A stretch of DNA of 14,437 nucleotides from Deltaproteobacteria bacterium. GTDB lineage: Bacteria; Desulfobacterota; Desulfomonilia; UBA1062. The notes beneath the pieces were generated by a model that saw only the letters and a list, made by a program, of their open reading frames with translations, was not told the origin of the DNA and made no database searches. The position numbers and the translations under genes were made by a program. The stretch is from positions 1 through 14,437 of the forward strand of contig JALNWY010000068.1 in NCBI GenBank assembly GCA_023230665.1, given 5' to 3'. Positions 1 through 5,538 of the stretch are shown here, piece by piece; position 1 is the stretch's first letter; each line of letters begins with the position of its first letter.

Positions 1-306
1 AAAAGCAGATATGAGAGACATGCGGGAAGGGAAGGCTTTCAGGCACAGGGATATGATTCCTGTCTGGAAGGGTCTTGCCGCCATAGTTATGGCCATGATG
101 CCCCAAAGTGCCTTCCCGGGAGGCGTGGCAAGGGCGCTCCATCGGAGACGAGGCGGGTCTAGGGGACAGCTCGCTTGGGCATGCCGGCAAGCGGAAATGC
201 GCGGAATTGCGGGCCCGGAGAAGCGGCCGGTGAGCACATGAAGGGTGTTACAGATAAATTTTTGTGGGGAGAGGAAGGGGATATAAAAAACAGACCCCTT
301 GAAGAT
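1..306. other. Left-edge region without a supportable gene
   Basis: No reading frame here looks like a known protein. A plus-strand frame of 76 codons (11-241) and two minus-strand frames that run off the left edge (from ATGs near 142 and 96) are open, but this is expected in GC-rich DNA and none has a good ribosome-binding site or a recognisable motif. The part next to the tRNA (241-306) is clearly more AT-rich than the rest. It lies downstream of the tRNA 3' end and has a run of six T on the minus strand (285-290), but no stable stem precedes that run, so a terminator is not convincing. I see no attachment-site repeat, although only this end of the tRNA flank is visible. Confidence 0.5.
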
Positions 307-382
307 TGGCTCCTCGGGAGGGACTTGAACCCCCAACCTAGTGGTTAACAGCCACCCGCTCTGCCGATTGAGCTACCGAGGA
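307..382 (-). tRNA. tRNA-Asn (anticodon GTT)
   Basis: On the minus strand a complete 76-nt tRNA folds from 382 to 307. The acceptor arm TCCTCGG pairs with CCGAGGA, followed by discriminator G and an encoded CCA at 309-307. The D arm has GCTC/GAGC. The anticodon arm GGTGG/CCACT encloses the loop CTGTTAA, with anticodon GTT at 349-347. The T arm has the TTCAAGT loop. The GTT anticodon reads AAC and AAU codons, so the tRNA carries asparagine. All arms close without mismatches beyond G-U pairs, so the gene looks functional. It is transcribed in the same direction as the aminotransferase upstream, but probably from its own promoter. Confidence 0.97.
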
Positions 383-390
383 ACGAACAC

Positions 391-421
391 AGTATCTATG
401 ATGATTCAGGGGTGTTGTCAA
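391..421 (-). promoter_or_regulatory. Probable sigma70 promoter of tRNA-Asn
   Basis: On the minus strand a perfect -35 box TTGACA (421-416) is followed, after 17 bp, by TAGATA (398-393), or after 19 bp by the better -10 match GATACT (396-391). Either places transcription initiation just upstream of, or at, the mature tRNA 5' end at 382. Position and strand fit a stable-RNA promoter; the exact -10 is uncertain. Confidence 0.5.
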
Positions 422-541
422 GAGCGAATAGCCGCGAACATACAGGGAGATAGCCGGGCCGGACCTTTGCTTGCGCTGCCTGGGCTTATGGGGAGCGGGG
501 GGGGGCGTCCTGGCCCGGAGAGACAATGGTCGAGGCGGCGC

Positions 542-1462
542 TCATCCTTTGGGTATCAGGGTGAGGTACGTCTCATGCCGGGGCGATTCTCCCCGAAGCA
601 CCTCTTCCATCTTCTGCCTGACGGAAAGCGTCACATGCCCGGGGCAGGCGAAGCTCTTTTGCTCGATCGAGCGGATGGGCAGAACCGGGATTGCAGTGCC
701 GGAAAAAAACGCCTCGTCGTAACGCTGAATATCTCCGGGGCGGATATGGACCTGCTTCTCCGGCAGGCCCATATCACCCAGAACCTCCATGATCACCCTG
801 CGGGTGATGCCGGGCAGAACGTTTTCCTCAGTGGGGGTCTCAACATCGTTTCCCCTGACGAAAAAGACATTGGACGTGGGGCCTTCCGCCACCAGACCGC
901 CCGCATCCAGCATGAGGGCCTCGTCAAAGCCTCTGCTCCGGCTTTCCATGCGGGCAAGATATCCGTTTACATAGTTTCCCGCCACCTTTGCATGGACGTC
1001 GGTGGTCAGGGGGTGGAGCTTCCGAAAGGACGAGATCCCCACGGATACACTAGCACCGGCCGGGGGCTCCGCGATGCCGCAGCTTGCATAGTTCAGGCAG
1101 AAGACCGCGACCGAGACCCTGCCCGAGGGGATGGCGCCGAACTCGATGCCCGGATAGTAGGCAAAGAACTTGGCCAGGCCGGTGGTGACGCAATTGATCC
1201 GCGCCAGCTCCATGAGCGCCTCCCTGATGGCCTCGCGGGGAAAGGGGAGCTCCATGTAGGTCTGGCCGGCGCTGAAAAGGAACCGGTCCAGGTGCTCTTC
1301 CAGGCAGAAGAAGGCCGGGCCCTTTGGGGTGGAAGTGACCGCCATCACCTCGAAAACAGCGGAACCCCTGCTGAAGCTGTGAGAGAGAAGGGGGACCATA
1401 GCCTGGGTGCAGTCGACGAATCTGCCGTCAATCCATGTCGTTATTCCGCTCACCATGTGCAT
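542..1462 (-). CDS. PLP-dependent class IV (fold type IV) aminotransferase, branched-chain-aminotransferase-like
   Basis: A 306-residue protein of the fold-type-IV family, which includes branched-chain aminotransferase (IlvE), D-amino-acid aminotransferase and aminodeoxychorismate lyase (PabC). These enzymes move amino groups between amino acids and 2-oxo acids in the cytoplasm. Visible landmarks are: SHSFSRGSAVFE near residues 28-38; the PLP-phosphate Arg in HLDRF (R60); the Schiff-base Lys in HAKVAGNYVN (K159); the PLP-pyridine Glu in GLVAEG (E193, 34 residues later, as in IlvE); LPGITR at 217-221; and FFSGTA at 252-257. The length and the LPGITR/SGTA motifs resemble IlvE more than PabC, which is shorter. 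However, the IlvE substrate-site residues Tyr95 and Arg97 align with Leu and Lys98, so the substrate is uncertain. A second in-frame ATG at 1456 has better spacing from an AGGG and may be the true start (304 residues). Confidence 0.85.
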   Translation of the reverse strand: MHMVSGITTWIDGRFVDCTQAMVPLLSHSFSRGSAVFEVMAVTSTPKGPAFFCLEEHLDRFLFSAGQTYMELPFPREAIREALMELARINCVTTGLAKFFAYYPGIEFGAIPSGRVSVAVFCLNYASCGIAEPPAGASVSVGISSFRKLHPLTTDVHAKVAGNYVNGYLARMESRSRGFDEALMLDAGGLVAEGPTSNVFFVRGNDVETPTEENVLPGITRRVIMEVLGDMGLPEKQVHIRPGDIQRYDEAFFSGTAIPVLPIRSIEQKSFACPGHVTLSVRQKMEEVLRGESPRHETYLTLIPKG

Positions 1463-1466
1463 TATC

Positions 1467-1493
1467 CCTATACGGGCGTCACTGAGATGTCAA
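1467..1493 (-). promoter_or_regulatory. Possible promoter of the aminotransferase gene
   Basis: A perfect TTGACA lies on the minus strand at 1493-1488. TATAGG at 1472-1467 follows after only 15 bp, shorter than the preferred 17. If used, transcription would begin almost at the ATG codons (1462 or 1456), giving a leaderless or nearly leaderless mRNA. The -35 match is good and the spacing is poor, so confidence is low. Confidence 0.3.
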
Positions 1494-1522
1494 TATCCGA
1501 GCAAACCCCGGCCGCATGTCTC

Positions 1523-1542
1523 GCTGCAGGAATTCCTGCAGC
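1523..1542. repeat. Perfect 20-bp palindrome in the divergent intergenic region
   Basis: GCTGCAGGAATTCCTGCAGC reads identically on both strands with no spacer. It lies between the divergent aminotransferase gene and the fab/rib operon. It has no T-run, so it is not an intrinsic terminator. It could be an operator for a dimeric regulator. Confidence 0.6.
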
Positions 1543-1585
1543 CCCCAGAGCAAAATCAGGCATGAGCGCTCCGCTCAGAGGGGAA

Positions 1586-1597
1586 AACAGCGCTGTT
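1586..1597. repeat. 12-bp palindrome followed by a T-run
   Basis: AACAGCGCTGTT is a perfect palindrome followed by CTTTTTT (1598-1604) on the plus strand. As a hairpin with a four-base loop it would have only four AT-rich pairs, so terminator function is unlikely. It lies about 40 bp upstream of the operon TTGACA box, a plausible operator position. Confidence 0.4.
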
Positions 1598-1635
1598 CTT
1601 TTTTGCTTACGCCAGGCTGGGCCGGCCATGTTTGC

Positions 1636-1664
1636 TTGACAAAAGCATGAGTATGAAATAGTAG
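1636..1664 (+). promoter_or_regulatory. Probable promoter of the fab/rib operon
   Basis: A perfect -35 box TTGACA (1636-1641) is followed, at 17-bp spacing, by TAGTAG (1659-1664), a weak -10 match. Initiation would be near 1671, only about five bases before the GTG start at 1676. An inverted repeat TAGCA-AG-TGCTA (1662-1673) overlaps the -10 and the predicted start site and could be a repressor site. The box is the best plus-strand candidate in the gap, but the -10 assignment is unsure. Confidence 0.4.
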
Positions 1665-1675
1665 CAAGTGCTATT

Positions 1676-2239
1676 GTGGGAAAGATAAAGAGGATAGAAG
1701 ATATCCATATATCCCCTGAGGCCATCGGCGAGGCAGGGGTGGAAAACGAGGTCTTGGTCGTGCCCGAGGCCGTGGACGAAATATTCCGCAACAAAGACCT
1801 CGTCGTGAAGGAGCCGCTCATTGTCCACTACGTGGTGGACCGGGAGAAAGACTCGGAGGACATCCGTATAGGCGTGGATGTGCATGGCGAGATCGAGACG
1901 TTCTGCGCCAGATGCCTGGAGACCATGACCTACCCGGTGCGCCTCCACCTGGAAACAAGCTATATGCCTGCATCGCCCGAGATGTCGGAAAACCTCGAAG
2001 AAGAGAGGACGAGCAGCGCGACAGGGTATTATCGGAAAACGATCCGTCTCGGCGATTATATTGCCTCTGAGCTGGTTCTGGCGTTGCCCTTAAGGTTCAT
2101 TTGCGACGAGCAGTGCAAAGGCCTGTGTCCGGAATGCGGGGCGAACCTCAATCGAGAAGAGTGTGGTTGCAGAGAAAAACCGGTGGATCCCAGGCTGCAG
2201 AAATTAGCAGAGCTCAAAGAAAAGATCAGGAAGGAGTAA
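1676..2239 (+). CDS. yceD: YceD-family DUF177 protein (zinc-ribbon type)
   Basis: A 187-residue member of the DUF177/YceD family, regularly encoded just before rpmF. YceD has been linked to large-subunit rRNA accumulation, but the mechanism is not settled. The N-terminus (KIKRIEDI at about residues 3-10) resembles the family start. A cysteine pair, CARC, lies at 77-80. The C-terminal family signature is present: LPLRF at 137-141, then CDEQCKGLCPECG with Cys143, 147, 151 and 154, then NLN, CGC, and DPRL at 171-174. The start is a GTG with no recognisable Shine-Dalgarno upstream; no other start codon precedes the conserved N-terminus. It is the first gene of the operon, and its stop is 4 bp before rpmF. 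Confidence 0.88.
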   Translation: MGKIKRIEDIHISPEAIGEAGVENEVLVVPEAVDEIFRNKDLVVKEPLIVHYVVDREKDSEDIRIGVDVHGEIETFCARCLETMTYPVRLHLETSYMPASPEMSENLEEERTSSATGYYRKTIRLGDYIASELVLALPLRFICDEQCKGLCPECGANLNREECGCREKPVDPRLQKLAELKEKIRKE

Positions 2240-2243
2240 AGCA

Positions 2244-2429
2244 ATGGCCGTTCCAAAGAGGAGACATTCAAGCGCCAGAAGGGACAAGCGCAGGGCCCAT
2301 GACGCCATCAGCGAGCCGGCGTCTTCGTACTGCCCGAATTGCCGGGAGCCCAAGTTGCCTCACAGAATCTGCAAGAACTGCGGGTACTACAAGGGCAAAG
2401 AGGTCATCAAAGTAGCTGAAGCCGAATAG
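2244..2429 (+). CDS. rpmF: 50S ribosomal protein L32
   Basis: A 61-residue ribosomal protein L32 of the zinc-binding (C+) type, a small component of the large subunit. It begins MAVPKRRHS, the typical L32 start, followed by a basic segment (RRDKRRAH at about 12-19). The four zinc ligands are CPNC (Cys30, Cys33) and CKNC (Cys43, Cys46), followed by GYYKGKEV. A strong AAGGAG (2231-2236) overlaps the end of the DUF177 gene with 7-bp spacing to the ATG. fabD begins 8 bp downstream. In many bacteria plsX and fabH follow rpmF; here they do not. Confidence 0.97.
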   Translation: MAVPKRRHSSARRDKRRAHDAISEPASSYCPNCREPKLPHRICKNCGYYKGKEVIKVAEAE

Positions 2430-2437
2430 GCCCTTCG

Positions 2438-3283
2438 ATGCCGTATTGCCTGATATTCCCCGGCCAGGGCAGCCAGTTTCCCGGCATGTCGGCAGGCCTT
2501 GATCTCGGGTGGACAAGGGACGACGCCCTGATCGGCCTCATGGAAAACGGACCTGAGGATACGCTCAGGCAGACCACGAACGCGCAGAAAGCCGTTTTCG
2601 CGGTGACCGCGGCCCTGTGGGAGAAGTCAGGGCTCGATGGCCCCGCCGTGACCATGGGCCACAGCCTGGGCGAATACATGGCCTTGGTCGCCTCTCGAGC
2701 CATATCCGTGCGCGAGTGCTACACCCTGGTGGAAAGGCGGGCCCATGCCATGCAGGATGCCGCGCCCGGAAGATCGGGCGCCATGGCCGCGGTGCTGGGC
2801 CTCCCTGCGGACGATGTGGCCCGGCTGATCGAACCGGTTCAGAACGTGTGGGTGGCAAACCTCAACTCGCCCGGACAGGTGGTGATTTCCGGCCATGCGT
2901 CATCGGTGAAGGATGCAGCCATCGTGCTCAAGGAAAACGGGGCCAGGAGGGTGGCGCCTCTGGAGGTTGCCGTGGCGTCCCACTGCCCGCTCATGGAACC
3001 TGCCGAGGAGATCTTGCGAGAGTATCTCAAGGGCGTCCGGATCGAGAGGCCATGCACCCGGGTCGTTTTCAACGCCACGGCACGGGAAGAGTCCGAGCCG
3101 GAGAAGATCAAGCACAATCTCGCGCTGCAGCTTGTCTCGCCCGTGCGGTGGGAAGAGTCGATCAGGTATGCCGCAGCGCAGGGGATCGACCGTTTCATCG
3201 AGATCGGTCCCAGGTCGGTGCTGGCCCCGCTGGTGAAGAGGATCGTTCCCCAGGCCGGAGTGGAGGTGATCACCCCCCAATGA
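2438..3283 (+). CDS. fabD: Malonyl-CoA:ACP transacylase
   Basis: FabD moves malonyl from CoA to acyl carrier protein, supplying the extender for type II fatty acid synthesis in the cytoplasm. The 281-residue protein has the oxyanion motif FPGQGSQ at 7-13, the nucleophile Ser76 in GHSLGEY, the Arg that binds the malonyl carboxylate in ERRAH (about R101), GAMAAVLG, NSPGQVVISG at 143-152, the catalytic His182 in SHCPLM, and EIGPRSVL near the C-terminus. It is shorter than E. coli FabD (309 residues): the nucleophile is at 76 rather than 92, so the segment after the GQGSQ motif is shortened, and the C-terminus is also clipped. All key residues are kept. The stop overlaps the fabG start by 4 bp. 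Confidence 0.97.
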   Translation: MPYCLIFPGQGSQFPGMSAGLDLGWTRDDALIGLMENGPEDTLRQTTNAQKAVFAVTAALWEKSGLDGPAVTMGHSLGEYMALVASRAISVRECYTLVERRAHAMQDAAPGRSGAMAAVLGLPADDVARLIEPVQNVWVANLNSPGQVVISGHASSVKDAAIVLKENGARRVAPLEVAVASHCPLMEPAEEILREYLKGVRIERPCTRVVFNATAREESEPEKIKHNLALQLVSPVRWEESIRYAAAQGIDRFIEIGPRSVLAPLVKRIVPQAGVEVITPQ

Positions 3284-4020
3284 AGATCGACTTAAGCTCA
3301 CAGGTTGCCGTTGTCACCGGCGCGTCGCGGGGAATCGGCGCATCCATCGCCGGTACCCTCGCATCCTGCGGGGCCCATGTGGTGGTGAACTATCTGAAGA
3401 ACGCTACCGCGGCCCGTGGAGTGGTCGAGGCAATACGGGCCGATGGGGGTAGCGCAGAGGAACACGCCTTCGACGTATCCGACGAAGGGCAGGTGAAGCA
3501 GGCCTTTCAGGATATCATCAGGCGCTGCGGGCGCATCGACATCCTGGTGAACAACGCGGCTGTGTCAAAAGATTCATTGCTGCTCAGGATAAAAGCCGAA
3601 GATGTCGATAGCATGATGGATACGAATCTTAAAGGGGCGATTTTCTGTTCTTTTCACGCTGCTCGAACTATGCTAAAGCAAAAAAAAGGAAGGATCGTCA
3701 ACGTTTCTTCAATCGTGGGTATGGGCGGTAACCCGGGACAGAGCGTATATGCAGCAACAAAGGCAGGGCTCATCGCTTTCACCAAGAGTCTTGCCAAGGA
3801 GCTGGGTTCAAGGGGTATACTTGTAAACGCTGTGGCGCCGGGCCTGGTGAAGACGGATATGACCAGAGGTTTGGATATCGACGCGCTCCTGGAGCAGGTA
3901 CCGCTGCAAAGGATTGGTGGCCCGGAAGACGTGGCCGGGCTCGTCGCATTTCTCGCTTCTGATCTCAGCTCATATGTCACGGGTCAGGTCTTTGTTATCG
4001 ACGGCGGGCTCTATACTTGA
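3280..4020 (+). CDS. fabG: 3-oxoacyl-[ACP] reductase
   Basis: A 246-residue short-chain dehydrogenase/reductase that reduces 3-oxoacyl-ACP to 3-hydroxyacyl-ACP with NADPH, the first reduction of each elongation round. The cofactor motif TGASRGIG is at 13-20, NNAA at 91-94, and the catalytic set is Asn116 (DTNLKG), Ser144 (NVSSIVG), Tyr157 and Lys161 (YAATK), followed by APGLVKTDM at 186-194. The same frame is open far upstream through fabD, but the real start is the ATG at 3280, which overlaps the fabD stop (ATGA). GGAGGTGATC (3262-3271), inside fabD, matches the usual anti-Shine-Dalgarno tail of 16S rRNA over ten bases, though the core is 13 bases from the ATG. The second half of the gene is noticeably less GC-rich than its neighbours. 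Confidence 0.97.
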   Translation: MKIDLSSQVAVVTGASRGIGASIAGTLASCGAHVVVNYLKNATAARGVVEAIRADGGSAEEHAFDVSDEGQVKQAFQDIIRRCGRIDILVNNAAVSKDSLLLRIKAEDVDSMMDTNLKGAIFCSFHAARTMLKQKKGRIVNVSSIVGMGGNPGQSVYAATKAGLIAFTKSLAKELGSRGILVNAVAPGLVKTDMTRGLDIDALLEQVPLQRIGGPEDVAGLVAFLASDLSSYVTGQVFVIDGGLYT

Positions 4021-4041
4021 TTTCGATCAGGATTGCATAGA

Positions 4042-4064
4042 AAGATAAAGGAGGAGCTTATCTT
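4042..4064 (+). promoter_or_regulatory. Stem-loop presenting the acpP ribosome-binding site
   Basis: In the 44-bp gap before acpP, AAGATAA (4042-4048) and TTATCTT (4058-4064) form a perfect 7-bp stem ending directly at the acpP ATG (4065). The 9-base loop AGGAGGAGC carries the Shine-Dalgarno AGGAGG, whose distance to the ATG is 10 bases in linear RNA. The stem is AT-rich, so it would be weak and could melt or form readily with temperature. Complementarity is seen directly; any regulatory role is inferred. Confidence 0.45.
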
Positions 4065-4298
4065 ATGGTGGATGTAGCACAGCGTATCATTCAACTCATC
4101 GCTGAGCAGCTCGATAAGGATGTCTCTGAGATAAACCCCGAGATGTCCTTTGCCGACGATCTGGGAGCAGACTCCCTTGATCTCGTAGAGCTGATCATGA
4201 CCGTGGAAGAGGAATTCAACATAGAGATTCCCGATGACGAGGCGGAAAAGATCAAGTATGTGAAGGATGCCATCAGTTACGTCAATGCAAGGCTATGA
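4065..4298 (+). CDS. acpP: Acyl carrier protein
   Basis: A 77-residue acidic ACP that carries the growing acyl chain on a 4'-phosphopantetheine arm. The attachment site is Ser37 in GADSLDLVEL, the canonical DSL motif at the start of helix II. The rest follows the family: VAQRIIQLIAEQL (helix I), FADDLGADS, EEEFNIEIPDDEAEKI (56-ish onward, helix III region) and a C-terminal VKDAISYV helix. The very strong AAAGGAGGAG (4047-4056) before the start fits the high level of ACP needed compared with the other Fab enzymes. The fabF start lies inside the last codons. Confidence 0.98.
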   Translation: MVDVAQRIIQLIAEQLDKDVSEINPEMSFADDLGADSLDLVELIMTVEEEFNIEIPDDEAEKIKYVKDAISYVNARL

Positions 4299-5538
4299 TC
4301 CTTCCTTGAGGAAGGTCGCCGTTACGGGTCTCGGGGTCGTTTCGCCTTTGGGGAGCGACGTAGCCGGACTCTGGGACAACCTTATCAAAGGAACATCAGG
4401 CATAGAACCTATCGAAGAATTCTCCGGTCTGCCGGTCACGTTCGGGGGCCGGGCCCGAGGATTTGATCCGGGCCGGTACCTGGGGCCCAAAGAATTACGC
4501 CACATGGACCGGTATTCTCAAATGGCGTTGACCGCCGGTCTTGATGCATATCACCACGCACGGCTCGATCAGAGCTCCTATCCTCCTGAGCGGATCGGCG
4601 TGATGATCGGCTCAGGTTCGGGCGGCATGTCCACCATCGAAAGCCAGATCCAGACATTCCACACCCGCGGCGCCCGGAGAGTATCTCCGGTCACGGTGCC
4701 CATGTTCATCACCAACATGGGCTCGGCGGAATGCTCCATACGCATCCAGGCCAAAGGGCCGGGCATGGGGGTCACCTCTGCCTGCGCCACCGGCGGTCAT
4801 GCACTGGCCCTTGCCTCCCGTCTGATCATGTACGGCGAGGCCGACTGTATGCTGGCAGGGGGCGTCGAGGCGTGCCTGACTCCCTTTGCCCTGGCCGCAT
4901 TCGCTGCCATGAGGGCCCTTTCCACCAGGAATGACGCTCCCGAAAAGGCATCGCGGCCCTTCAGCCTCGACCGGGACGGGTTCGTGATGGCCGAAGGAGG
5001 AGGCGTGCTCGTTCTGGAGGAATACAAGCATGCAAAGCGGCGCGGGGCCGATATCCTGGCCGTGCTCGCAAGCTCGGCAATGAGCCAGGACGCCTATCAC
5101 GTGGTGGCCCCGGACCCTGAAGGAGGCGCCGTGGTGCATGCCATCGAGCAGGCCGTGAAAAACGCGGGCATCGACAAGGCCGATATCGGCTATATAAACG
5201 CCCACGGCACATCGACCCCGCTCAACGATTCCATCGAGACGCTGGCCATCAAGAGGGCCCTGGGTGAGCATGCCTGCCGGGTGCCGATCAGCTCCACCAA
5301 GTCCATGACCGGTCATCTCATCGGTGGCGCTGCAGGGCTGGAGACAATCATCTGCATCATGGTCTTGAAAAACGGGGTGATCCCGCCCACGATAAATCTT
5401 GACAACCCTGACCCTGAGTGCGATCTACACTATGTTCCGAATAAAGCTCTCCACTCGGAGGTTTCTTACTGCCTGAACAACTCGTTCGGCTTCGGCGGGC
5501 AGAACGTTGTCTTGATTCTGGGGAAGGACAGGGGATGA
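4285..5538 (+). CDS. fabF: 3-oxoacyl-[ACP] synthase II
   Basis: FabF condenses malonyl-ACP with acyl-ACP, extending the chain by two carbons. With the ATG at 4285 it has 417 residues, close to E. coli FabF (413). The thiolase-fold triad is complete: Cys167 in TSACATGG, His307 in NAHGTSTPLND, and His344 in TKSMTGHLIGGAAG, with the conserved Lys339 before it. The C-terminal NSFGFGGQN (399-407) is also typical. The start is ambiguous: ATG 4267, ATG 4285 and TTG 4306 are all in frame, and none has a well-placed Shine-Dalgarno. ATG 4285 fits the family N-terminus best among ATGs; TTG 4306 would begin directly at RKVAVTGLG. It overlaps acpP by 14 bp and shares a 4-bp ATGA with rpiB. Confidence 0.96.
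   Translation: MQGYDPSLRKVAVTGLGVVSPLGSDVAGLWDNLIKGTSGIEPIEEFSGLPVTFGGRARGFDPGRYLGPKELRHMDRYSQMALTAGLDAYHHARLDQSSYPPERIGVMIGSGSGGMSTIESQIQTFHTRGARRVSPVTVPMFITNMGSAECSIRIQAKGPGMGVTSACATGGHALALASRLIMYGEADCMLAGGVEACLTPFALAAFAAMRALSTRNDAPEKASRPFSLDRDGFVMAEGGGVLVLEEYKHAKRRGADILAVLASSAMSQDAYHVVAPDPEGGAVVHAIEQAVKNAGIDKADIGYINAHGTSTPLNDSIETLAIKRALGEHACRVPISSTKSMTGHLIGGAAGLETIICIMVLKNGVIPPTINLDNPDPECDLHYVPNKALHSEVSYCLNNSFGFGGQNVVLILGKDRG

Noticed and set aside
1..142. Two minus-strand frames open to the left edge (ATG near 142 and ATG near 96, the latter hydrophobic)
   Set aside because: Fewer than 50 codons are visible, there is no clear Shine-Dalgarno, and they cannot both be real; more leftward sequence is needed to judge.
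11..241. Open frame of 76 codons on the plus strand
   Set aside because: No ribosome-binding site, no recognisable motif and unnatural composition; high-GC DNA often leaves such frames open.
275..300. AAGGGG/CCCCTT inverted repeat beyond the tRNA 3' end as a terminator
   Set aside because: The 14-base loop contains the T-run itself, so the geometry is wrong for an intrinsic terminator.
497..505. Run of nine G as a phase-variable tract
   Set aside because: It lies in non-coding DNA downstream of the aminotransferase, away from promoter elements; probably only a sequencing-error risk.
341..1639. Long plus-strand frame (432 codons) opposite the aminotransferase
   Set aside because: It runs through the tRNA and antisense to a gene with clear family motifs; it is a shadow of GC-rich codon structure.
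2617..3279. Apparent N-terminal extension of FabG through fabD
   Set aside because: The extension is fabD read in another frame; FabG starts naturally at ATG 3280 with the normal family length.
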